Of a stretch of 64,000 nt of DNA, positions 1 through 7,998 are shown one piece after another (the first letter of the stretch is position 1; every line of letters begins with the position of its first letter). The stretch comes from Paraburkholderia monticola. Lineage in GTDB: Bacteria > Pseudomonadota > Gammaproteobacteria > Burkholderiales > Burkholderiaceae. The stretch covers positions 62,001 to 126,000 of the forward strand of contig NZ_LRBG01000037.1 of assembly GCF_001580545.1 (NCBI RefSeq). The letters are read 5' to 3'. A program made the translations under genes and the position numbers. The notes under the pieces are model-generated. The model saw only the letters and a list, made by a program, of their open reading frames with translations, was not told where the DNA came from and did no database searches.

Positions 1-503
1 ACGGGTAGCCCGTGGCTCACATCGAACCACAATTCATAGCGGGAAACGCCGGCCTCCACGTGTCCGGTCTTGCCCGTCACGATCACATGCGACGTTCGGT
101 GCATGCCGATAGTCTCGGCGCCGACCACTTGCGTGTCGCCATGCTGTTGAAGCGCACGGACATTGGCGAGCAAAGCGCCGATGTCGGACCGGTCGATGCG
201 ATGACCCTGCGGGCCCTGGATCATGCGACTGTCGGGGCTCAGCATCAGCATCGGAAACGTGCCGAAACCGAATGGCCAAAGCTTGACCTTCCCTGATGCA
301 GGGCTATAGATAAGTGTCGCGCCGGCATGCGGACGGATGAAGTCCATCCGCACGAGGCCCGGCTTGCGGTAGCCGTAGAGCACCTCGACCGGTTCCGCTC
401 CCGCCGAGGTCGATTTCAGCGTGACCTGATAGTTTGCGAGCGCATCGAAGCGCGCCTGCGCATCGGCCACGAAATCCCGGTCCGGTAGCGGGGCGTCCGT
501 CAT
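1..503 (-). CDS. LolA-like / DUF1571-type protein, 3' end cut by window
   Basis: The minus-strand frame is open from an ATG at 503 to the window edge (about 167 codons visible). It reads like LolA-fold periplasmic proteins: an Ala/Phe-rich helix (ARFDALANYQVTLKS), then beta-rich stretches such as EVLYGYRKPGLVRMDF and LIYSPASGKVKLWPF, then VSRYELWFDVSHGLPV. LolA-fold proteins bind lipid moieties in the periplasm, but no signal peptide precedes this start. The same frame stays open upstream to an ATG at 623 with poorer codon use and still no signal sequence, so the true start is unsettled or the 5' end is damaged. It diverges from the SRPBCC gene at 721. The exact family assignment is tentative. 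Confidence 0.55.
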   Translation of the reverse strand, partial: MTDAPLPDRDFVADAQARFDALANYQVTLKSTSAGAEPVEVLYGYRKPGLVRMDFIRPHAGATLIYSPASGKVKLWPFGFGTFPMLMLSPDSRMIQGPQGHRIDRSDIGALLANVRALQQHGDTQVVGAETIGMHRTSHVIVTGKTGHVEAGVSRYELWFDVSHGLP

Positions 504-556
504 CGCACAGACGTGTGCCGTTGCCGACTCGTGACCTCGATTGCCGGTTTGCGCAT
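500..556 (-). other. Possible 18-codon leader ORF overlapping the LolA-like start
   Basis: An ATG at 556 is preceded by an excellent ribosome-binding site (AGGAGG, five bases before the ATG). The 18-codon ORF (starts MRKPAIE) ends in a TGA at 500-502 that overlaps the ATG at 501-503 as ATGA. This geometry fits translational coupling to the downstream gene. It could equally be the original start followed by a frameshift. The peptide has no signal-peptide character. Confidence 0.3.
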
Positions 557-720
557 CGCCGCCTCCTATACTCGAAAGTACTCGAACGTAGCCGGGCGTG
601 GCTGATGGGTGATTCTGGAACATTGCCTCGCACCACGCAATGCGCACGCGAGTCCACCTGCCTGCGCGGGTCGGCCTGCGTACCCGCATAGCCGTATCGC
701 ATACAAGGACGAGGGAAACG

Positions 721-1200
721 ATGGCGGAATTCCGTTTGACCACCGTGTGGTGCTTCGAGGCACCGGTGCAGCCGGTGTGGGACGCGATCCACGACTCGAC
801 CAAGTGGCCGAGGTGGTGGAAGAATGTCGAGGCAGTGCGTGAGTTGCAGGCGGGCGAGACCGACGGTCTGGGCGCTGTGCATCGGTACACGTGGAAGGGC
901 GTGCTGCCTTATCGGGTGATCATCGACGTGCGCGTCACGCGCGTCGCGCCGCTTGTCGCGCTGGAGGGAGAGGCGAGCGGCGCGCTGGAAGGCGTGGGGC
1001 GCTGGCATTTCGCAGCCGACGGTAGCCGCACCGTGGTGCGCTACGACTGGCACGTCAGGACTGCCAGTGCGTGGATGAGCGCGCTCGCTCGCACGCCGCT
1101 CGCGCGGCTGGTCTTCCGCTGGAATCACGATTCGATCATGCGCGAAGGCGGCGTGGCGCTCGCGCGCTTGCTCGAGGCACGTCTTATCGATATCGAATAG
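721..1200 (+). CDS. SRPBCC / polyketide-cyclase-like protein
   Basis: This 159-residue protein opens with the typical START/Bet v1-like beginning (EFRLTTVWCFEAPVQPVWDAI) and the DSTKWPRWWKNV stretch that follows the first strand in SRPBCC proteins. Members form a helix-grip fold with a hydrophobic pocket and bind or transform small hydrophobic ligands; no specific ligand can be read here. The start at 721 gives the family-typical N-terminus, and GAGGGAAACG just upstream serves as a weak ribosome-binding site. The C-terminal helix (FRWNHDSIMREGGVALARLL) is characteristic. It is transcribed away from the LolA-like gene with no clear functional link. Confidence 0.75.
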   Translation: MAEFRLTTVWCFEAPVQPVWDAIHDSTKWPRWWKNVEAVRELQAGETDGLGAVHRYTWKGVLPYRVIIDVRVTRVAPLVALEGEASGALEGVGRWHFAADGSRTVVRYDWHVRTASAWMSALARTPLARLVFRWNHDSIMREGGVALARLLEARLIDIE

Positions 1201-1281
1201 CGTGAGACAAGCCTGCCTCGAATATGTCGAGCGGCTTGAGGTTCAGATGCCGACCGGTAACTCAGATGCGTCCGCCCTCTT

Positions 1282-2127
1282 TCACCCCAGCTCAAACGAC
1301 GTGACCCCGAACACGCGATCGATCGCCATCGCGGGGGCGTCTTTCGTGTACATCCGGGCGGTTTCGAAGACGCTCGTCATGCCATGCTGTTCCGCCAGCG
1401 CAACGGCCGCAGGATTCGTTTCCGGCACGTCGAGAACGATCAGCTCGCCAGGCATGCTCGCCGCCAGCGCGCGAAACAGCCCAGCGGCGACGCCCGCGTC
1501 ATCGGCGAACAGCGGGCCGATCTTGCAGCCCGCCTTGCAGCGGCGCACGACGCCGTAGCCGGCGAGACGGCCAGCGGCGACCGTCGCGAGCGCAACGGCA
1601 TCCGGCTGCGCGATCCACGCGGAAACGAAACGCTCGCGCGTCGCGGGAAAACATGGGCGATCGTAGGCAAGCAACTGCTCGAACGGCACATCGGCCACTG
1701 CCGCCACGTGCGCACACCCAATGCCGTTCACGTGCCCTTGATAGCGGATATTGCGGTAGGCGAGCTGAAACCCGGACTTCCGGTAGTTCGCCTGCTGGGC
1801 AACGACACCATCGAGCCCGACGTTGCGGTCCCCCAGATAACGCATACCGTGCTGCCAGATTCGCATGCCGAAGCCCTGGCCGCGAAACCCGGGTTTGACG
1901 ATGTAGAGACCGATGAAGCCGAAGCGTTCGTCATAGGCGACAGCGGCGAGGCATGCGACCGGCTCACCGCGCCAGACGCCGACGAAGAAGCCGTCCGGGT
2001 CCGCTGCTCTGAAACAGCGGGGGTCATGCCGGCCGGGGTTCCATCCCTCGGCAGCCGCCCATTCGACCGCCATGGCCACCTCGTCAGCCGACATGGTGCG
2101 CACGATGAAGTCTTCGCTTTGATCCAT
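1282..2127 (-). CDS. GNAT family N-acetyltransferase, YitH-like two-domain type
   Basis: This 281-residue protein starts MDQSEDFIVRTMSADEV at 2127. The N-terminal GNAT domain (about residues 1-140) has the family signatures AVEWAAAEGWNPG, FIGLYIVKPGFRGQGFG (acetyl-CoA pyrophosphate loop, R/Q-x-x-G-x-G/A type), GLDGVVAQQANYRKSGF and YRNIRYQG. A second, C-terminal domain of the YitH/YitI type (about 150-281) follows. Length and motifs match the two-domain family that transfers acetyl groups to unknown small acceptors. A start 32 codons upstream is possible, but it would add an Arg-rich tail not expected in the family. It ends about 70 nt before the ABC transporter operon's last gene, on the same strand. 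Confidence 0.8.
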   Translation of the reverse strand: MDQSEDFIVRTMSADEVAMAVEWAAAEGWNPGRHDPRCFRAADPDGFFVGVWRGEPVACLAAVAYDERFGFIGLYIVKPGFRGQGFGMRIWQHGMRYLGDRNVGLDGVVAQQANYRKSGFQLAYRNIRYQGHVNGIGCAHVAAVADVPFEQLLAYDRPCFPATRERFVSAWIAQPDAVALATVAAGRLAGYGVVRRCKAGCKIGPLFADDAGVAAGLFRALAASMPGELIVLDVPETNPAAVALAEQHGMTSVFETARMYTKDAPAMAIDRVFGVTSFELG

Positions 2128-2197
2128 GGTTCGTCTCAGTCGTGGCGATTCGAGATTGTCGCCGCGAACGCTGCCGCGCGCTTCCCGGCGCCTCGCC

Positions 2198-3184
2198 CTA
2201 CACCTCCCGCTTGCTACGCCCATACAGCAGCAGCATCGCCGCGATCACCACGCCGTAGATGATCTGACGCCCCGCCTCCGGCATCTGCGCGACCGAGAGG
2301 ATCGATTGCAGCAGTGTGATGAGGATCGCGCCGGCCACCGTGCCGAGGTATGAGCCCCGTCCACCCAGAATCGACGTGCCGCCGAGCACCACCGCCGCGA
2401 TCGCCGGCAACAGGTAAGCATCGCCCATCGACTGCGCGGCCTTCGACGCATAGCCCGCGAGCAGCACGCCGCCGAACGCGGCGAACCCGCTGCACACGGC
2501 GAAGGCGGTCACCGTGACGAGCCGCGTATCGATGCCGGAAAGATACGCCGCGCGCTCGGTATTGCCGATCGCGTAAAGCGTGCGGCCGAAGGTCGTGCGC
2601 GACAGCAGGAACATCGTGGCGCCGCCGATCACCACCCACAGCGCGGCGGCATTCGGCATGCCAGGTACGAGCCACCCGGCCGCGAGCCAGCGCATCACCT
2701 CGGGCGCGGAATCCTGCGGCGACGATCCGCCGGTATAGACGATCATGATGCCCTGCGCGACCGCGTTGGTCGCGAGCGTCGCGATCATCGACGGGATGCG
2801 CAGCAGGGCGACGAGGATGCCGTTGACGATGCCGATCAGCACGCCGCAACCGATCCCGACCGGAATCGCGAGGATGCGCCCGAGTTCGCCGTGCCCCGCG
2901 ACCGCGCACGCCATCATCGCGCCGACGGTGATCGTCCACGGCAGCGACAAGTCGATGTGGCCGAGCAGGATCACCATCATCAGGCCGGTCGCAATGATGC
3001 CGAGGAATGCGCCGACCTTCAGTTGCAGCAGGATGTATTCCGGCGACGTGAAGTTGCGCGAAAACATCCCGCCGACCAGCAGCAGCGCGACGATGCACGC
3101 GAACGCGATCACGATCGGTTTGTCGATTCTGCGAGTGAGCCTCGACACCAACGTGGTCCGGCCGGTCGCGGAAGCGTGGCTCAT
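2198..3184 (-). CDS. Sugar ABC transporter permease, CUT2 (RbsC-like), second copy
   Basis: This 328-residue inner-membrane permease starts MSHASATGRTTLVSRLTRRI and has about eight to ten hydrophobic segments. It carries the BPD_transp_2 signature near the C-terminus (LGGTSILGGRGSYLGTVAGA) and a cytoplasmic tail ending LLLYGRSKREV. It is the last gene of a four-gene operon. Its ATG overlaps the stop of the upstream permease by 4 nt, which indicates translational coupling and heterodimer formation. CUT2 importers take up monosaccharides; the sugar cannot be told from sequence. Confidence 0.9.
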   Translation of the reverse strand: MSHASATGRTTLVSRLTRRIDKPIVIAFACIVALLLVGGMFSRNFTSPEYILLQLKVGAFLGIIATGLMMVILLGHIDLSLPWTITVGAMMACAVAGHGELGRILAIPVGIGCGVLIGIVNGILVALLRIPSMIATLATNAVAQGIMIVYTGGSSPQDSAPEVMRWLAAGWLVPGMPNAAALWVVIGGATMFLLSRTTFGRTLYAIGNTERAAYLSGIDTRLVTVTAFAVCSGFAAFGGVLLAGYASKAAQSMGDAYLLPAIAAVVLGGTSILGGRGSYLGTVAGAILITLLQSILSVAQMPEAGRQIIYGVVIAAMLLLYGRSKREV

Positions 3185-4161
3185 TGAAACCACTCCAGAC
3201 GGTTGCGCACCCTGAACAATCCGCACGCGCCGATCGCGACGGCAAGCAGCAGAATTACGCCCTGAAAAAGCGGCTGCCACAGCGCATCGACGTTGAACAC
3301 GAACAGCAGATCGCCGATGGAACGGAACGCGAATGCGCCGAAGACCGCGCCGATCGCGCTGCCCTTGCCGCCGAGCAGCGACACGCCGCCGATCACCACC
3401 GCGGCGATCGAAAACAGCGTGTACGAGTTCGCGCTGCCGAGGCTCGCTTCGCCGGTGTCCGTGAAAAAGGTCAGAAACAGCCCGCCGACTGCCGCGAGCA
3501 GGCCGGCCAGCGTATAGCTCGCGAACTTCGCGCGGCGGATCGGCATGCCGGACAGGAAAGCCGCCGGTTCGGACGACCCGGTCGCGTACGCCGCGCGCCC
3601 GATCGCCGAGCGTTTGAAAGGAATCCAGACGATCACGATGGTGGCGAGCAGAATCAGCAAGCTCGCTGGCAGAACGCCGGCGACTTTGCCGGTCAGTGCG
3701 TCGGCGAGCGCCTCGTTGATCGATCCGCCGGGCACGGGGCGCAGCAGCAGCGCCAGTCCGTAGTAGACGGCACCCGTCGCAATCGTCGTCACGATCGGCT
3801 GCAGCCGGCCGAAAATGATGATCACGCCGTTCAGCGCGCCGCACAGTGCACCCGCCCCGAGCACACCGGCGATGCCGAGCGCGCTGTGTAGCGAGCCGCC
3901 CGTGACGATCCACGACCCGATGCAATTCGTCAGCACCAGCGTCATGCCGATCGACAGGTCGATGCCGGCCGTCAGCACCACGAGCGCCTGCCCCATCGAG
4001 ACGAGCGCGAGCAGGACCGCTTTGTTCGCTGCCGTCTGAAATACGTTGGCCGACAACGCCGACGGATAGTTGACCAGATAGATCGCGAACATCAGCACGA
4101 ACAGACCGAACGCGAACACCGCTCCGCGATTCTCCGCATACCAGTAACGCAGCCCGCTCAT
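3181..4161 (-). CDS. Sugar ABC transporter permease, CUT2 (RbsC-like), first copy
   Basis: This 326-residue integral membrane permease begins MSGLRYWYAENRGAVFAF. The conserved motif VLTAGIDLSIGMTLVLTNC matches the GGIDLSVG motif of the RbsC family, and VIGGVSLLGGKGSAIGAV matches the family's C-terminal GGtSl-GG-G loop. It overlaps the ATPase stop upstream (4158-4161) and the second permease start downstream (3181-3184), so the three genes are tightly coupled. Two different permease genes in one operon suggest a heterodimeric channel, as in YtfT/YjfF-type importers. Confidence 0.9.
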   Translation of the reverse strand: MSGLRYWYAENRGAVFAFGLFVLMFAIYLVNYPSALSANVFQTAANKAVLLALVSMGQALVVLTAGIDLSIGMTLVLTNCIGSWIVTGGSLHSALGIAGVLGAGALCGALNGVIIIFGRLQPIVTTIATGAVYYGLALLLRPVPGGSINEALADALTGKVAGVLPASLLILLATIVIVWIPFKRSAIGRAAYATGSSEPAAFLSGMPIRRAKFASYTLAGLLAAVGGLFLTFFTDTGEASLGSANSYTLFSIAAVVIGGVSLLGGKGSAIGAVFGAFAFRSIGDLLFVFNVDALWQPLFQGVILLLAVAIGACGLFRVRNRLEWFQ

Positions 4162-5756
4162 AGCGCGACTCCCGTGGAAGGCAAAATCTGTCCGACGGGC
4201 AGGTCGAGTGCGCTGGCGATCAGGTTCTGCTCGGTGATCGCCGAGCCGACGAGTTCCTTCTTGATTCTGCCTTCGTACAGCACGAGCACGCGGTCGCAGC
4301 AGCCGATCAGCTCGTCATAGTCGGTCGAATAGAACAGAATCGCGGCGCCTTCGTCGGCGAGGCGCCTGAGCAGCTGGTAGAGCTCCTGCTTGGTGCCGAC
4401 GTCGATACCGCGCGTCGGGTCGCTGAGCAGCAGGATCCTCGGCTGCCGGATCAGCCACTTCGCAATGACTACCTTCTGCTGGTTGCCGCCCGACAGCGAG
4501 CCCACGGGCGCGTCGACGCTGAACGACTTGATCGCAAGCAGCTCCATCATCCGCTCGACGAGCAACTGCTGGCGATCGCGATCGATGATGCCGGCGGTGG
4601 ACATGCGATCGAGCGCGGCAAACGACAGGTTTTCGCGTAAAGACATCGGCAGCATCAAGCCTTCGGTCTTGCGGTCCTCGGGGATCAGCGCCATACCGAT
4701 TTCGTCGGCGCGCGCGGCCGTCGGGCTCCCGATCGACACGGCTTTGCCGTCGATCTCGATCCTGCCCGCGCAGCCGCGCAACACGCCGAATAGCGCGAGC
4801 AGCAGTTCGCGCTGCCCTTGTCCGTCGAGGCCGCCCAGCCCGAGGATTTCTCCGGCCTGCAATGAAAAGCTGATGCCCCGCAGCGTGTCGCTCCACGCGA
4901 GATCACGACAGGCGAGAACCGGGGCGGTGCTATGGGCGTCCGCGGGCTGGTCCGTCGGTTCGGCCGCGGGTTTGGCAGCGGGTTTTGCCGCGGGTTTTGC
5001 TGGAAACGCATGCTGGTACTTCCGGCCGATCATCATTTCGACGACCTCATTGTCGGAGCGCGTACCCGCCTCGAAGCTCATCACATGACGACCGTTCCGG
5101 TAGACCGTGCATTCGTCCGCGAGCGCCTTCACCTCGTGCATGCGGTGCGAGATGAACAGCAGCGCGAGTCCCTCTTCGCGCAGCCGCTTGAGCACCTCGA
5201 TCACGCGCGCGACGTCGGCCGCGGTCAACGCCGAAGTGGCTTCGTCGAGGATCAGAATGCGTGGCGCGTGTGCCAGTCCCTTCGCGAGCTCAACCATCTG
5301 CTGGCGCGACAGCGGCAGGTCCCGGACTTTGGCAAGCGGATTGATGTCGGCGGCGCCCGCTCGCGCGAGCGCCTCCTCGGCCTGGCGGCGTTGGGCTCGT
5401 CGGTCGATCATCCCGAAACGGCGCGGCGGGTTCGCGGCGAAGATGTTGTCCGCCACGCTCAAGTCGGGGATCAGCGACAGCTCCTGATACACGCAGACGA
5501 TGCCGGCCGCGTTCGCCTCGGCGGGCGACGCGAACGAGACCTCCCGGCCATCGAAATGCATCGTGCCCTCGTCCGGCTGCACGACGCCGGACATGACCTT
5601 CAGCAACGTGGACTTGCCCGCGCCGTTCTCGCCGAGGATCGCGTGAATTCGGCCCCTGCGCACCGTGAGCTCCGCGTGATCCAGCGCGACGGCACCGCCG
5701 TAGCTTTTCGACACGCCAGACATCTGAAAGAACGGCTGCTCTGCATCCTGCAGCAT
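4158..5756 (-). CDS. Sugar ABC transporter ATP-binding protein, tandem NBD
   Basis: This 532-residue protein carries two ABC cassettes and energises the CUT2 importer from the cytoplasm. The first cassette is complete: Walker A GENGAGKST (about residues 43-51), signature LPLSRQQ and Walker B LILDEATSAL. The second has the usual degenerate P-loop (GLDGQGQRELL) and signature LSGGNQQK. Its Walker B region reads LLLSDPTRGIDVG, with Ser445-Asp446 where Asp-Glu is normal. The linker contains KPAAKPAAKPAAEP, encoded by short tandem DNA repeats around 4970-5005. The gene overlaps the first permease by 4 nt and follows the binding-protein gene by 36 nt. Confidence 0.92.
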   Translation of the reverse strand: MLQDAEQPFFQMSGVSKSYGGAVALDHAELTVRRGRIHAILGENGAGKSTLLKVMSGVVQPDEGTMHFDGREVSFASPAEANAAGIVCVYQELSLIPDLSVADNIFAANPPRRFGMIDRRAQRRQAEEALARAGAADINPLAKVRDLPLSRQQMVELAKGLAHAPRILILDEATSALTAADVARVIEVLKRLREEGLALLFISHRMHEVKALADECTVYRNGRHVMSFEAGTRSDNEVVEMMIGRKYQHAFPAKPAAKPAAKPAAEPTDQPADAHSTAPVLACRDLAWSDTLRGISFSLQAGEILGLGGLDGQGQRELLLALFGVLRGCAGRIEIDGKAVSIGSPTAARADEIGMALIPEDRKTEGLMLPMSLRENLSFAALDRMSTAGIIDRDRQQLLVERMMELLAIKSFSVDAPVGSLSGGNQQKVVIAKWLIRQPRILLLSDPTRGIDVGTKQELYQLLRRLADEGAAILFYSTDYDELIGCCDRVLVLYEGRIKKELVGSAITEQNLIASALDLPVGQILPSTGVAL

Positions 5757-5792
5757 GCTTCGTCTCCGGTCACAGCGCGGGCCATCATCCGA

Positions 5793-6920
5793 TCACTGGT
5801 TGCCCTGGTTCTGCTTCATGATTTCCTGCGCAGAGAAATTGATGCCGCACGTCGGAAACGAGTTGCCGACGAAGAAGTTGTCGGAGTCGTTCGGGAAATA
5901 ATTGACGCCCGACTTCAGCATCGAATCGTCGGTGACGTCGAGCGGCAGCTTGATCGCCACGGGAATCGTCTGGCCGTCCAGCGCAGCGAGTGCCGTCTTG
6001 ATCGCCACGGCCACCTGCGCGGGACCGGTGCCCGCCGACGTGCACTTCAGGCCTTGGGCTCCATACTGCGCGCAGAACTTGCGAAAACCGTTCTCCGTCT
6101 CGCCGCCGAAAGGCACGAACGGATGTTTCGCATCGATCATCGCGCGCACGACGCCCGTGTCGCCGCCTTGCGCCGATATGCCATCGAAATGACCCTGCAC
6201 GGCAATCGCGTCAGCGGCGGCCTTTTGCGCGACCCCGTCGTCCCACTTGCCGTAGACCTGGACGACGTTCCACTTCTTGCCGGTGTCGTCCAGCGTTTTC
6301 GTGAAACCGTTGTGCCGGTCCGTGTCGACCGACGTGCCCGCCACCCCGCGAACCTCGAGCACCTTGCCTCCGTTCGGCAGGTGGCCCGCGAGCCATTTGG
6401 CCCACAGCGCGCCGAGCCCATACTGGTCGACGTTGACGTTGATCGCGTCTTCGCTGTCGAGCGTGTTGTCGAACGCGACCAGCACCACACCGGCGTTCTT
6501 CGCGCGGCGGATCGCGGGACCGAATGAGGACGGGTTCTGCGCGTTCACGATGACCGCGTCATAACCGGCATCGATGAAGTTGTTGACGGCCGAGATCTGC
6601 GCCGGAACGTCCTCGCCGGTCGAGACGACCTTGAACTCCTTGAGCTTGGCGGCGACGGCCGGTTGCGCGGTGTAGGCCTTGGCCGTCCTGATCATCTGGA
6701 TACGCCACGTGTTCGCGATATAGCCGTTCACGAGTGCGACCCGGTAAGGCGCGTTCTTCTTCGGATACTTGATGAACTTCGTGTCGCTCTTCCAGGGGAC
6801 CATGCAGGTGGGGTCGCTGGACGGCCCGGACACGACCGCAACCTGCGCGAAGGCCCCGCTTGCGCAGAGCGTCAATGCGGCGCTCGCCGCCGCTCGAAGC
6901 ACGTGGATTCGTGAAAGCAT
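5793..6920 (-). CDS. Periplasmic sugar-binding protein of the CUT2 importer
   Basis: This 375-residue protein has a Sec signal peptide (MLSRIHVLRAAASAALTL...ASGAFA) and a Peripla_BP_4 ribose-binding-like body: YRVALVNGYIANTWRIQM, QISAVNNFIDAGYDAVIVNA, GVVLVAFDNTLDS and FDGISAQGGDTGVVRA. It delivers a sugar to the permease pair. The start at 6920 is fixed by an ideal GGAGG ribosome-binding site five bases upstream; an in-frame start 45 nt earlier would spoil the signal peptide. It is the first gene of the operon. Substrate unknown: no kinase or isomerase gene sits beside it to hint at the sugar. Confidence 0.9.
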   Translation of the reverse strand: MLSRIHVLRAAASAALTLCASGAFAQVAVVSGPSSDPTCMVPWKSDTKFIKYPKKNAPYRVALVNGYIANTWRIQMIRTAKAYTAQPAVAAKLKEFKVVSTGEDVPAQISAVNNFIDAGYDAVIVNAQNPSSFGPAIRRAKNAGVVLVAFDNTLDSEDAINVNVDQYGLGALWAKWLAGHLPNGGKVLEVRGVAGTSVDTDRHNGFTKTLDDTGKKWNVVQVYGKWDDGVAQKAAADAIAVQGHFDGISAQGGDTGVVRAMIDAKHPFVPFGGETENGFRKFCAQYGAQGLKCTSAGTGPAQVAVAIKTALAALDGQTIPVAIKLPLDVTDDSMLKSGVNYFPNDSDNFFVGNSFPTCGINFSAQEIMKQNQGNQ

Positions 6921-7286
6921 GTTGCCTCCTTTTTGTTCGATTGGACGTACCGATTGCCTGCGCACATCGCTGGTCGTGGACTGCCGGCACGGTGTGCGTG
7001 AAGCACGGAACCTTGCGGAGTTGCTATAGCGGGACTGGATCGGACTTGCAGAAGGAGCTTTTCAATGGCGCCTCCTCGAAGCAAAAGAAGGGCATGCGCA
7101 TACGCGTTTCCGTCTGACACTACTGACATACCAATCCGCGCGCGATAGTGGTTTACCAGTGAGTCCAACGCACCGGGCGAGCGGGCTGAAACCCTTGGTG
7201 GATAAGGACTGGGCTGCCGTGAACGGAGGCGGCGCGCACGGGGATCGGGGGGCCGTTTCGACGAAGTTCAGCCGTCGCCCGGCGGA
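6921..7286. promoter_or_regulatory. Intergenic region upstream of the sugar importer operon
   Basis: About 366 nt without a convincing gene. It must hold the promoter of the importer operon (reading left). The short imperfect symmetry around TGGTTTACCAGTG (7149-7161) could be a repressor site, but no regulator gene lies next to the operon to support it. Confidence 0.3.
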
Positions 7287-7595
7287 CTACGCCTCTCTCG
7301 TCTCGAAGATCAGAAGATCGACACCGGCTTGCGCGAAGTTGGCCAGATCTGCCGCGGTCGCCTGGCCTTCGGGCGAACCGAGCGCCGCCTTGATCGCATC
7401 GACCGAATCGAAGCGAAGCTCGGCGACCAGATGATAGGGAGAGTCGCCTTGCGCCATCGCAACCGGCCCTACACTAATCTCGTAGTCTCTCAGGCCCGGC
7501 AGTTTCTTCGCCAGTGGCACATGGGTCGACGCGTAATATTCATCGAACGCCTTGGCATCGGACGGTTTCTTGTAAAGCGCGACGAGCTGGGCCAT
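7287..7595 (-). CDS. EthD family protein
   Basis: This 102-residue protein starts MAQLVALYKKPSDAKAFDEY and contains the EthD signature YYASTHVPLAKKLPGLRDYE, followed by a second half with YHLVAELRFDSVDAIKAAL. EthD proteins have a dimeric ferredoxin-like alpha/beta barrel fold. The family name comes from a protein needed for ethyl tert-butyl ether breakdown, but most members have no known function. The start at 7595 is supported by an ACAGGAGA ribosome-binding site. It is a single-gene unit with no obvious link to either neighbour. Confidence 0.85.
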   Translation of the reverse strand: MAQLVALYKKPSDAKAFDEYYASTHVPLAKKLPGLRDYEISVGPVAMAQGDSPYHLVAELRFDSVDAIKAALGSPEGQATAADLANFAQAGVDLLIFETREA

Positions 7596-7998
7596 GGTTT
7601 CGTCTCCTGTAGGTCGATCCGGCCGAGGCGGGTCACCGTTGATGATTGGATGGGGTCGATGGCCGCGGCGTGTAAATAGTGAAGACCACCATACAAAGAC
7701 AATTGGCCAAAACAAAGTTTCAATCAGCCACGCGTTATTCGTATAACGCACCGCCGGCAACGTCGTTGGGGCGTGGTGAGTCGCGTCCGGGCTGACTCCA
7801 CGACAGAACCGCGTATTTTTCGGCCTGCCCGAGGGTATTCCGACCATCCTGACATTGCGCTTTCATGATTTGGAGACTATGTTCGAAAGCGATGCGCATT
7901 GAGCAGACGAGATGGAAATGCAAGGCCGCCCACGCCCGAGGCTCAGGGCTGTGGTGTCTGCGGGCAAAACGTCGGGACGTGCGGAAGTACGGTGAAGA
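7596..7998. promoter_or_regulatory. Divergent intergenic region, EthD gene / cyclase gene
   Basis: About 400 nt with no convincing gene. It separates two divergently read genes and so should carry both promoters. A comparatively AT-rich stretch lies at about 7680-7745. No operator repeat was recognised. Confidence 0.3.

Noticed and set aside
4932..6527. Long plus-strand open frame (531 codons) across the ATPase and binding-protein genes
   Set aside because: It is antisense to two clear ABC genes and has an Arg/His-rich composition typical of the reverse of GC-rich coding DNA.
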